Shown: piece by piece, positions 46,155 through 53,914 of the stretch
How positions within the stretch are numbered: the first letter of the stretch is position 1
Layout of the letters: every line of letters begins with the position of its first letter
From: Pandoraea communis
GTDB lineage: Bacteria; Pseudomonadota; Gammaproteobacteria; Burkholderiales; Burkholderiaceae
Direction of reading: 5' to 3'
NCBI RefSeq assembly: GCF_902459745.1
Contig: NZ_CABPSJ010000002.1
Coordinates: forward strand, 310,001 to 374,000
Length of the DNA: 64,000 bases
The notes under the pieces: model-generated
Told to the model about the DNA's origin: nothing
The model's database searches: none
What the model saw: the letters and a program-made list of their open reading frames with translations, nothing else
Made by a program: the position numbers and the translations under genes

Positions 46155-46811
46155 TTACGCCTCGTAGAACGACCCTTGGTCAAACGGAGCCGCGCTCTCG
46201 ATTCCAGCCTCGAAGAAGCCGAACACATTGGGGACAGGCACCTGTATGTAACTGAAATCGACGCCAGTCGGGCGCGGCAAGATCCCAGATTGCGTAAGAA
46301 TAGCCACCTCAAAAGGTTGAAGATAGAACTCGAAAGTGAAGCGCATCGACATATTCCCATTGTCGATGACGTAGCACCGCCCGCGTCCTTTGAATAGACT
46401 TTGGAGCAGTGCGTTGATACTGGGAATCGAGCAATCCGTTATGTTCACGAGCGCCTTAACCATAATCAGCGTTCGGAACGCGTCATCGGAGAGATAGTAG
46501 TTCTGCATCGGAACGGTGCCATTGAAGAAGACGCCGTTATCGAAGGGCCGCGCACTCGCTACACCTGCCTCATCAAAGCCGAAATACACTTCCGTACCAG
46601 GTATCTGCAGCAGGCGCCCATTAGGGAGGCCGACAATCTTTCCCCAATTGTCTAGCCCCTTCCCAACAGCCGTGGAGACGTCCCACATCATGGTGAAAAA
46701 AGCGTCAATATCCGCAGTGGGGTCGACATACCCGTTCATGCTCTCGATTAGCTGATTAAGCGTCGGAGCGTTCGAATATTGTGAGAGGATGGTTTGCTGA
46801 ACGTTTTGCAT
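46155..46811 (-). CDS. DUF2612 baseplate-associated tail protein
   Basis: A 218-residue protein of the DUF2612 type, found beside baseplate J genes in this phage group. GKGLDNWGKIVGLPNGRLLQ near residue 52 is characteristic. Two similar segments, VYFGFDEAGVASARPFDNGVF and VFGFFEAGIESAAPFDQGSF, form an internal repeat at about residues 75-95 and 195-215. The role is probably to join fibre and baseplate. It starts four bases after the baseplate J stop. Confidence 0.85.
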   Translation of the reverse strand: MQNVQQTILSQYSNAPTLNQLIESMNGYVDPTADIDAFFTMMWDVSTAVGKGLDNWGKIVGLPNGRLLQIPGTEVYFGFDEAGVASARPFDNGVFFNGTVPMQNYYLSDDAFRTLIMVKALVNITDCSIPSINALLQSLFKGRGRCYVIDNGNMSMRFTFEFYLQPFEVAILTQSGILPRPTGVDFSYIQVPVPNVFGFFEAGIESAAPFDQGSFYEA

Positions 46812-46815
46812 GGCA

Positions 46816-48036
46816 TCAGGAGATGAGATTTACCGTGATGTCCGCATCATCGATCGTCGGAATCTGGTTGATATTCACCGCTATGCGGTTTCCACTTGTT
46901 GGGTTGGCAGACGTGCCAATGTAGATCGAATCAAGCTCAAGATTTTCGTCGATGGCCTCAACCGGACCGTAATAGCGACTGGCTAACATGTCGCGTCCAA
47001 TTCTGGCACGTTGGCCGCCGTCCGACCCACTGAATGCTTTTTTGATCGCCGTCTTCACCTGTGTTTCGATATCAGCAGGCAATGTACCGTTATCAACAAT
47101 GTTCACTGAAAAATAGATCGGCAGGCTCGCCGCGATCTGGAACTTGACGGTGTATTGTGGGAAAGGTGCGGTGTATCCATCTGTGTCATGGACTGTAACG
47201 GTGGTACTCCCGTTGTAATCACATCCGGGGGCCTTCTTCGACCAAATCGCATTGCCGATGTCCTGCGCAGCCCCGCCGGCTACGCACACATATAGCGAGT
47301 GCGGAATCAGCGTTACGCCGCCGATGACAACGCTTGATCCAGACCCATTGTCGGTAACATAGGCATCAAGAACATTAGCGACGCCGAGTACTGCCCCTCG
47401 CACGGACGGGACCATTCCGCTGGAGTTCTTCGCTACTGACTGCCGTCTCCGATATTCGAAATCGGCCCGTGATTCGACATCTGTTCCCAATATCCCATCT
47501 GCAGGATTGTTGATCGTGTCCCATCCGGGGATTTGCTGATAGATCCGGTTTAATGAACCCGCTGGGCATGCGATAGGGCCGTTTGTTTGGCATGCGAATG
47601 CCAAATTTATCGAGCCTGATGCGGGAATAACTCCTGCCTGCGTGCAAATGTAGACGTTGTTATCTGTCGCAATAGCTCGGGCACCTGTCGGAATCACCGT
47701 ACCAACCAAGCCGACACAGGTTGCCGTCACAGTAGTCGGTTCTGCCGGGTTTCTGTCGATGAAGTAAATGCGCCCGATAGCATCCTGCATACGCCCTGAT
47801 GCTAGGTCTGGGTCCATCCCATTAACCACAGAAAGGATGTCATCGTTCTTGCTTCCAACAATCGCTGTCGTGGATTGCGCGACCTGTCCTTGCGGCGCAC
47901 TAAGATTGGAACTCATATTGCCGCCAAACGCGGCATTCATATCCTGCTGGACGCCAGCGAGGATGTCGCTCTCAGCAGGCAGAACCGGCCCTGTCGGTTG
48001 CCAATCGATCCCCGGTACGCTGGAAGTGCCCGCCAT
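46816..48036 (-). CDS. Baseplate J-like protein
   Basis: A 406-residue protein of the baseplate J/gp47 family, a wedge component of contractile tails. PTTVTATCVGLVGTVIPTGA (about 98-117) starts the conserved region; SRADFEYRRRQSVAKNSSGM (near 190) and VANVLDAYVTDNGSG follow. It lies downstream of the gp25-like gene with a nine-base gap, the usual order in contractile injection systems. Confidence 0.92.
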   Translation of the reverse strand: MAGTSSVPGIDWQPTGPVLPAESDILAGVQQDMNAAFGGNMSSNLSAPQGQVAQSTTAIVGSKNDDILSVVNGMDPDLASGRMQDAIGRIYFIDRNPAEPTTVTATCVGLVGTVIPTGARAIATDNNVYICTQAGVIPASGSINLAFACQTNGPIACPAGSLNRIYQQIPGWDTINNPADGILGTDVESRADFEYRRRQSVAKNSSGMVPSVRGAVLGVANVLDAYVTDNGSGSSVVIGGVTLIPHSLYVCVAGGAAQDIGNAIWSKKAPGCDYNGSTTVTVHDTDGYTAPFPQYTVKFQIAASLPIYFSVNIVDNGTLPADIETQVKTAIKKAFSGSDGGQRARIGRDMLASRYYGPVEAIDENLELDSIYIGTSANPTSGNRIAVNINQIPTIDDADITVNLIS

Positions 48037-48045
48037 GATTTCCTC

Positions 48046-48396
48046 TTAAAACATGACCTTGAAGGTCTGATTGGCCGTCGTCGAACACAACACATAGCCA
48101 GAAAGTGCCCGATTGCTGAACGAATCGAAAACGCACTGAGCGGTTCGTATTCCGACAACACGAAGAGCAGCGGTTTCCATTTGCGAACGCACCAATGAAA
48201 TCGGCGGAAGTTTGCCGAGGATGTCTTCTTTGTAGCGAATGCCAACCGAAGTGTCGTAGTAGCACTCACCCAAGAAGGTCTTTAGTTCACTAGCAACATC
48301 CTGCGCAAGCGCGTAGGGATCCGAGGCCATCGCCCAGTCACCATTTGCGTCAAGGCATACATCCCAAATCTCTTGATCGAGAAGCATCGTGTTCAT
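48046..48396 (-). CDS. gp25/GpW-like baseplate wedge protein
   Basis: A 116-residue protein. DPYALAQDVASELKTFLGECYYDTSVGIRY resembles the gp25/GpW wedge family, with the typical LKTFLGE..YD.S.G motif. Its start shares one base with the stop of the spike gene (TGATG). It lies between spike and baseplate J, as in other contractile tails. Confidence 0.82.
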   Translation of the reverse strand: MNTMLLDQEIWDVCLDANGDWAMASDPYALAQDVASELKTFLGECYYDTSVGIRYKEDILGKLPPISLVRSQMETAALRVVGIRTAQCVFDSFSNRALSGYVLCSTTANQTFKVMF

Positions 48397-49133
48397 CAGT
48401 TAACGTCCCCAGAATTGCCACTCCCCGGCTGTACGCCGTTGTGCGTATGAACGTCTCCGATGTTCTTGCCGTTGTTCTTGATCGAGCCATTGATATTGAA
48501 ATTACCCGTAAGCGTAGCCTCCGAAGAACCTCCGGTCTCCCCCGCCATCGTCAGATTTCCGTTCAATGCGATATTTGGCGAGATGATGCTTACCTTTGAA
48601 TCGCCGGTAATCGCTACGTTGGGGGCCTTCACGTTCAGGTTGTTGGTTCCGATCAGTTCGACAATGCCATCGGCAAAGCGCACATACTGGGATGGAGTGC
48701 CATTGAGGCATCCACCGGTGTATATCCCGTCGGCCTTGGATAACTTGCGCTTCGATCCCGGATTTGCCCGTGCCTTCGTGTTTTTCACCACCGAAATATC
48801 CCGGTCAGCAAACGAGCACATCCCAATATCCCCGACTACGGGATCAATGATGATGGCGTTGCTGCCGCCCTGAATGCGCATATATGGGATGCCGTAAATG
48901 ATGCCGTGCTCAATGGCATTCCCCTGGCCATCGGTCTGATTGATCAATGGCTGCACATCTACGAAGCCGACTGGCGATATCCCACCTGCATTCGTAACGC
49001 CTTTTACCTCGACCAGAGTGCAAAAAGACATGCGAGCCATGAGTGACATGAACACGAACCGCATTTCATTGAACCCAGGCGCCGCGTCGACAGCGCGGCC
49101 GATTCCCCGATATCCAATATCCTCAGTCGACAT
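48396..49133 (-). CDS. Baseplate spike protein with C-terminal HxH apex (Gp138/gpV-like)
   Basis: A 245-residue spike protein. The N-terminal OB-like domain (FCTLVEVKGVTNAGGISPVG, about 38-58, and YGIPYMRIQGGSNAIIIDPVVGD) resembles the Gp138 family; residues 150-220 form repeated short strands (beta-helix), and the end GDVHTHNGVQPGSGNSG carries the HxH motif that binds an iron ion at the tip of P2-type spikes. It punctures the outer membrane when the sheath contracts. It overlaps the hub gene by 11 bases. Confidence 0.85.
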   Translation of the reverse strand: MSTEDIGYRGIGRAVDAAPGFNEMRFVFMSLMARMSFCTLVEVKGVTNAGGISPVGFVDVQPLINQTDGQGNAIEHGIIYGIPYMRIQGGSNAIIIDPVVGDIGMCSFADRDISVVKNTKARANPGSKRKLSKADGIYTGGCLNGTPSQYVRFADGIVELIGTNNLNVKAPNVAITGDSKVSIISPNIALNGNLTMAGETGGSSEATLTGNFNINGSIKNNGKNIGDVHTHNGVQPGSGNSGDVN

Positions 49134-49989
49134 AGTTCGGCACCCCCATGAGGTTGGAGAACCAGGGGCCGCTCGGCGTCTCTGAGGCCAAAGAATGGGT
49201 CAGTTGTAGGACTCGCCAATTCCCACATGCCGCTTGAATTTGGCTTTCGACAGTGACCACGCCACCAATCTTGAAGTTCGGATTGAAATAGGCCGAAACC
49301 ATCAGCCCGTTGGACGCGAATTTCGGATATCCAACCATGCCTGTCGTTGGTGAAATTAATGGCGGTTCTGGTTCTGGTCTGGTGCCATCGGCAGGCCAAA
49401 TGGCGAGCGTCCCACGGTCGATGACATAATTGATGTCTGCGGCCTCGGCGCAGTCCTTAACTTGATTCATCAGAGACCCTTGCAGGTACGGATGAGAAAG
49501 CTGAACAGACACGCCGTTGTTCTCGAACGCGAGCCCCATCGTATTTGCGAATCCTCGCATGAGTTCTGCAACGTCTGCTGCCCCCTGAATACTTGTCGGT
49601 TTCGCAGGCGATAACGAATAGTCGAGACCGCCCAAACCAATGATGTTCAGCGGCGTGTACGGCTGCTGGTCGAACTCTCCCCATGCCTGCCAGATTGAGC
49701 CCTGATAAACGGTACGCATGCCCGTCTCATCGTCGCCAGCCTCAACAAGGACAGAGTTTTTGAACAGGATCGCTGAATTGATGGGGCCAATCGCCGTAAT
49801 CTGATTGATGATCGATAACGGCACACCAAAGATCCGCAATTGGGCTTGAGGCTGAGATTCACCTCCATAGGACTGGATTTCGGCAGAAACCCGCAGTCCC
49901 GTTAGCTTCACTTGATTGCCAGCGGTCTCTCCGAACTGCCCCTCAGCGAGCGTGATCGTGATGTCGATCTTCTTTTTGGTCAGGCTCAT
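49123..49989 (-). CDS. Baseplate hub protein
   Basis: A 288-residue protein that begins MSLTKKKIDITITLAEGQFG and includes YQGSIWQAWGEFDQQPYTPL and AADINYVIDRGTLAIWPADG, the layout of hub proteins (gpD/gp27-like) in this phage group. The start at 49989 is coupled to the upstream gene by an ATGA overlap. Hub identity is inferred from size and position between the tape measure and the spike. Confidence 0.72.
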   Translation of the reverse strand: MSLTKKKIDITITLAEGQFGETAGNQVKLTGLRVSAEIQSYGGESQPQAQLRIFGVPLSIINQITAIGPINSAILFKNSVLVEAGDDETGMRTVYQGSIWQAWGEFDQQPYTPLNIIGLGGLDYSLSPAKPTSIQGAADVAELMRGFANTMGLAFENNGVSVQLSHPYLQGSLMNQVKDCAEAADINYVIDRGTLAIWPADGTRPEPEPPLISPTTGMVGYPKFASNGLMVSAYFNPNFKIGGVVTVESQIQAACGNWRVLQLTHSLASETPSGPWFSNLMGVPNYVD

Positions 49990-50285
49990 TTGTCGGCCGC
50001 CTCGATATAGTTCAAGAACCAACGCGTGCCAAGCCCTTGATATTCAGGATCGTCGGTGCCTTGGGTATCGAAAAACGAGAGATCACCCACGAATCCTAGG
50101 TAAGGTTGTCTGACCAATAACGTTCGATCTCTGGCCTGCACGCTAGTCACGAGAGCGACGTTGTTGATCCAGAGCGAGAAGAACATCCCCGTGCGCTTCT
50201 GATCGACTTTGATCCGGCAATTCTGGCCGCCCAAGATGATCGTGATTGCCTGCGAAGCAAGCGCCTGAAGCGGGACCGTTCTCAT
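49986..50285 (-). CDS. Small baseplate protein (baseplate-plug-like)
   Basis: A 99-residue protein, beta-rich in appearance (ITIILGGQNCRIKVDQKRTG, FFSLWINNVALV). It resembles small proteins found just before the hub gene in DUF3383-type myoviruses. It overlaps both neighbours by four bases. Function is inferred from position only. Confidence 0.68.
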   Translation of the reverse strand: MRTVPLQALASQAITIILGGQNCRIKVDQKRTGMFFSLWINNVALVTSVQARDRTLLVRQPYLGFVGDLSFFDTQGTDDPEYQGLGTRWFLNYIEAADK

Positions 50286-51013
50286 AACAGCCCCCTCACA
50301 TTGGGAAGGCCGTTTGCTCCAAGTACAGTTGATACCGGGCCGAACAGAACTGAGTTAGCGGCTGAAACCGCCTGAGACTGTACTTGACCCAAACTGAAGG
50401 TGTCCTCTGAAGCAGGCTCTTCCGTTGAGGTGAATTGCGCCGCTGGGGCCTGACGAACCTCTTGAATTGCCACGTCCGCAATGACCAATGCAACTCCTTG
50501 ACGACTATCCCTGCCATATCGATAAGCCACCACATTGGCGTTGACGTAAGGACGCTCTGGCGTCAAGACCGTTACCAGCTCGGTCGATTTGCGCAAATAT
50601 TCCAATTGCAGCAAGAATTGCGCGCGCTCGTAACTGGAACCTCCCTTAACCATCCGCAGATGCGTTATGTACGGTGTGTCGACCTTGTTGTATGTCTCGA
50701 AAGACCCTTGCTCGACTGGGTAGTCAGGCAATCTGGATTCGTTCGTATAGTCGAATGCGAGGATAGAATCAGGCTCTAAAAATGACGTTCCGTCAGACGA
50801 AAATACCCCGTAGACGAGGGAGGACGCGCCTGGGCCAAATAGCGACGACAAGATCGACGAAAGCGCTGACAGCCCCAGCCCAGAGACAATATTCAACGGC
50901 CCATCGTTGATTGCCGATACCACGCTTACCGCAGCGCCACGAGCCAATGGCGGCACGCCTGGAAGTGCCGGAATACTGGGAAATTTCGGGACGGAAATGA
51001 AATCGAGAGCCAT
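50282..51013 (-). CDS. Baseplate/tail protein downstream of the tape measure
   Basis: A 243-residue protein. A hydrophobic Ala/Ser-rich segment (LSALSSILSSLFGPGAS, about 48-64) precedes a Dit-like region (LAFDYTNESRLPDYPVEQGSF, ERAQFLLQLEYLRKSTEL). The segment resembling ALVIADVAIQEVRQA near 180 fits proteins that join tail tube and baseplate. It shares one base with the tape-measure stop. Confidence 0.7.
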   Translation of the reverse strand: MALDFISVPKFPSIPALPGVPPLARGAAVSVVSAINDGPLNIVSGLGLSALSSILSSLFGPGASSLVYGVFSSDGTSFLEPDSILAFDYTNESRLPDYPVEQGSFETYNKVDTPYITHLRMVKGGSSYERAQFLLQLEYLRKSTELVTVLTPERPYVNANVVAYRYGRDSRQGVALVIADVAIQEVRQAPAAQFTSTEEPASEDTFSLGQVQSQAVSAANSVLFGPVSTVLGANGLPNVRGLL

Positions 51014-52839
51014 CAGGGGGTCACTCCCGTATTTGCTTGCGGCATCGTGAACGAGTACTTACGCACTTCGCTCTTGAAAGCATTCGCAAAGGCGGCTGGA
51101 TCCGATGTCGGCGCGGTGATTTGGATGGGGCCGTGGAAGTGCGTCGAGTTCGTTTGCGTGCTATTGCTGGTGTTGTTCACAGAGGCGGCAGCAGCCTGTG
51201 AGGCATTGGAGCCAACGGCGCCGGCATCTGTACGGGCGTTTCCTTCGAATACCTGCTTTGCATATCGAATCCGAGCCTCGTTGTTTGCTTCGGCCTCGCC
51301 CGGGCGTTCATAGTCATTCGAATGAATGAGGGCGGCCCCACCGGGCGTTTTCGTGGCCTTGATGGCATCGCCTGCACGCTTCTCCGTGTTCTTGAGTTCC
51401 CAGATCATGAAATCGACCTGCTGCTCAAATGACGAATCCTCGATCTTCTGAGAGAACAGCTTTTCGAAGTCCTTCTTTCGAGACCCGAGCCATTGGCCGA
51501 TACCAAATGCGCCGCTTGATTTGTTCTTTGCGTTGGGATCGAGTTGGCTTTCCTGAATCGTCGAACCGACGATTCCTGCGGCCTGAGCGCGCGAGTATCC
51601 AGACTTCTGAAACGCATTCATCATGTATTGCGCTCGATCTGACGCATCCCCGCCTGACACCCCAAGCCGATCCTTCAGATATTCGTCTTCGCCCTTATTC
51701 AAGCCGGACGAATACAACATCCCTCCGAGAAAAACAGGATTGGTGAGCAATCCGATAAGGGCGCCCCCAGCCGCAGTACCATTGGCCGCACCAATCCCCG
51801 CAGCAAGTGCCCGGAATGCGCCGGCGAGCTTTAAGAGGTTCGCCGCCATCGATAGCACCTTCAGCGCGGCCAGGCCAATGAGAACATTTTTCCAGCCGCC
51901 TACGGACTCTGCGGCTTTGTCCGCCCATTGAACGAGGTCTTCAATTGCCGTAACAGCGGATTTCGCCCACTCGACAATGTCCTCCTTATGGTCCGCTGCA
52001 TATTCGGCAGCCTTCATCAACTTGCCTGCCAGTTGCTCAAGAACCGGCATCAATTCGAGGAGAACCACAGTCCCGGTGTATTTGAAGCGATCCGTCAGGT
52101 CGAGCCACTTATTGCGAAGCTCTTGGGCCTTCTGAGCCATTTCATCGGTGACTGCTGAGTTCTTTTTTTGTGCATCAACTAGCGCAAGGATCGCCGCCGG
52201 GCCTTGTCGAATAAAGTTGAACTCACTATCAGACACCCCCATCTGCTGGGCTACAAGCCGCGCACGTCCCGGATCAGTCCGATACATGTTCTGGATAATG
52301 CGGGCTCGCGCGAGAAGATAAGTGTTGCCGTCCTTCAATTCGCTGACGTTTCCACCCCAGCGGAAGAACTGTTGCACACCTTCTGTTACCTGACCAATCT
52401 TGAACTTGGCGACTTCCTGCTGAGATGCAGACAACGCCGCCGTGATTCCTTCAGCGGACGAACCGGCGCGACGTGCGGCGTTCTGCCACGCGGCGAGATC
52501 GGTCGTGGACATCTGCAGGTTCTTGGACATGTAGCCCAAGTTGACCGCACTGCCGATTGTTTCCTCGATGAAGTTCTTGATCCCGACGCCGCCAGTGAAT
52601 ATGGCAGCTAGGGCTAACACTTCGTTACGAAGTTTGGTGAACGATTCCTTCGCGCGTTTGTTGGCCTCTTCCTGCTCCTTGGCGGCTTTCTTCGCAGCAG
52701 ATTCGGCTTTCTTAAGGGCCTTAATCTGCTCCTTTGTCATCTCGGACGTGATTTTCGCAGCGTCCTGCTTCCCCTTCTTGAAGCCGGAAAGATCAAGTCC
52801 GAGCGTTATAACCAGAGCGTCAACGATTGTTGTGGCCAT
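51013..52839 (-). CDS. Tape measure protein with internal tail-lysozyme domain
   Basis: A 608-residue tape measure protein. It starts with a coiled-coil Lys/Ala/Glu region (about 25-65), has hydrophobic segments near 75-90 and 325-380, and carries a phage tail-lysozyme domain at about 405-520 (GYSRAQAAGIVGSTIQESQL, Glu in QES; SGAFGIGQWLGSRKKDF). Tape measures set tail length and can cut peptidoglycan during entry. The length is short for a myovirus, implying a tail of around 90 nm (inference). Start at 52839 (MATTIVDALV) or three codons upstream. Confidence 0.9.
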   Translation of the reverse strand: MATTIVDALVITLGLDLSGFKKGKQDAAKITSEMTKEQIKALKKAESAAKKAAKEQEEANKRAKESFTKLRNEVLALAAIFTGGVGIKNFIEETIGSAVNLGYMSKNLQMSTTDLAAWQNAARRAGSSAEGITAALSASQQEVAKFKIGQVTEGVQQFFRWGGNVSELKDGNTYLLARARIIQNMYRTDPGRARLVAQQMGVSDSEFNFIRQGPAAILALVDAQKKNSAVTDEMAQKAQELRNKWLDLTDRFKYTGTVVLLELMPVLEQLAGKLMKAAEYAADHKEDIVEWAKSAVTAIEDLVQWADKAAESVGGWKNVLIGLAALKVLSMAANLLKLAGAFRALAAGIGAANGTAAGGALIGLLTNPVFLGGMLYSSGLNKGEDEYLKDRLGVSGGDASDRAQYMMNAFQKSGYSRAQAAGIVGSTIQESQLDPNAKNKSSGAFGIGQWLGSRKKDFEKLFSQKIEDSSFEQQVDFMIWELKNTEKRAGDAIKATKTPGGAALIHSNDYERPGEAEANNEARIRYAKQVFEGNARTDAGAVGSNASQAAAASVNNTSNSTQTNSTHFHGPIQITAPTSDPAAFANAFKSEVRKYSFTMPQANTGVTP

Positions 52840-53038
52840 TCGCCGCATCCCTGCGCGCTTGGATTGCGCGCTCGTTATGGCTGCTGACTATGACGATCTC
52901 AACAAGATCGTATAGGTCTTGCGTCCCCAAGACCGTAGACAGTTCGCCGAATGTTGCATACCTAGAGCGTGTAACAAGATCAATCGCGTCTGAGACGTTA
53001 GGGCACGAAAGTGTCTCTACATACTCGCCGCCACCCAT
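52820..53038 (-). CDS. Small tail chaperone-like protein, possible frameshift extension of the upstream gene
   Basis: A 72-residue protein (MGGGEYVETLSCPNVSDAID). Its start shares one base with the stop of the upstream gene (TAATG) and no good ribosome site lies in front. The frame is open upstream in the -1 register back to a T TTT TTT heptamer, so it may be mainly made as the C-terminal part of a fusion, as G-T is in lambda. It overlaps the tape measure start by 20 bases. Confidence 0.75.
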   Translation of the reverse strand: MGGGEYVETLSCPNVSDAIDLVTRSRYATFGELSTVLGTQDLYDLVEIVIVSSHNERAIQARRDAANGHNNR

Positions 53039-53457
53039 TACCCTCGGGAGGTCGAGCCGGCGGCGGCTGTAAAAAAATCAAGATGGAGCTTCATGACTGC
53101 CGTGCGCAGTTTCAGACGCGTCGACACTTCCTCCACATCGTCTTCGGTCGGCTTGAATGACATTTCAGGATGGCGCGTATCACGGATGATATGAACGCAT
53201 TCCCACATCTCTTCGAGCAGTGGCTCGGCCACATGAAACGGCAACTTCCCGAGCGCCTGTAGGCCGATAGCAAACAGACCGGACATGCCCGACTTTCCTA
53301 TATCGTCTGGAACCTCGACGCCGGCCCCCATTAGGGCGAACAGAGCCCGCAGAGCCCAGCGCTCCGCATTGACCGCATCCATTTCCACGATCTTGAACGT
53401 CTTGCCGTTGTCTCGGCTCTTGTCGTCGATGGTGATTACAACTTCCTTGCGCGCCAT
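53038..53457 (-). CDS. Tail assembly chaperone
   Basis: A 139-residue protein between the tail tube and tape measure genes, the fixed place of tail assembly chaperones. It contains VVITIDDKSRDNGKTFKIVE near the N-terminus and mostly helical sequence after. Near its 3' end the codons GAT TTT TTT ACA provide a slippery heptamer (53077-53071), from which a -1 shift leads into the next gene. Confidence 0.8.
   Translation of the reverse strand: MARKEVVITIDDKSRDNGKTFKIVEMDAVNAERWALRALFALMGAGVEVPDDIGKSGMSGLFAIGLQALGKLPFHVAEPLLEEMWECVHIIRDTRHPEMSFKPTEDDVEEVSTRLKLRTAVMKLHLDFFTAAAGSTSRG
53071..53077 (-). promoter_or_regulatory. Candidate -1 ribosomal frameshift site (T TTT TTT)
   Basis: On the minus strand the reading frame ...GAT TTT TTT ACA... 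contains the X XXY YYZ heptamer T TTT TTT. After a -1 shift the frame is open through 11 codons to the ATG of the next gene and on through its 72 codons, predicting a 212-residue fusion. A short stem (CTCG / CGAG) follows at about 53041-53056, and GCCGCC at 53069-53060 can also pair with GGCGGC further on. Confidence 0.6.
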
Positions 53458-53473
53458 GTTTTATGCTCCTTTC

Positions 53474-53905
53474 TCAGACCGGAGAGACGATGACATCGCC
53501 CCAGGTGATCTGGTATGCGAACGGCTGCAATACCTTTTGTGCCCCAGGCATCGATTTGATGCGCGACAGAACACCGTTATTCATGGTGTATAGCTTGCCG
53601 ATCGAGGAAACGAGGATGGTTCCACTCGCCCAATATGATTCTTGCTGCGAGTTCTCAGCCTGCCACCACTGCTCAAACAGCAACAGAGACGGCGAATCGG
53701 CCTGCAATTCGATGGTCTGGACATGCAATTGCGGCAGCCAGCCGGCCGAAATGATGCCGTCCACACCCTTTTGGACTTCCTTCGTTGTCACGTCATCGCC
53801 AGTAAAAGCTGTATCGGAAGCGTAACCCTTGAGCGTCTGCGGAATCGGCAGGAAGTTGGCAACAGACAGGACAAACTTGGCGTTTGCCGAGGTAATCGAA
53901 GGCAT
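53474..53905 (-). CDS. Tail tube protein (DUF3277)
   Basis: A 143-residue protein of the DUF3277 type, which forms the inner tube of this class of contractile tail. It ends with LQPFAYQITWGDVIVSPV, typical for the family, and starts ITSANAKFVLSVANF. It follows the sheath gene after nine bases, the standard sheath-tube pair. Confidence 0.88.
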   Translation of the reverse strand: MPSITSANAKFVLSVANFLPIPQTLKGYASDTAFTGDDVTTKEVQKGVDGIISAGWLPQLHVQTIELQADSPSLLLFEQWWQAENSQQESYWASGTILVSSIGKLYTMNNGVLSRIKSMPGAQKVLQPFAYQITWGDVIVSPV

Positions 53906-53914
53906 GGTTCCCCC

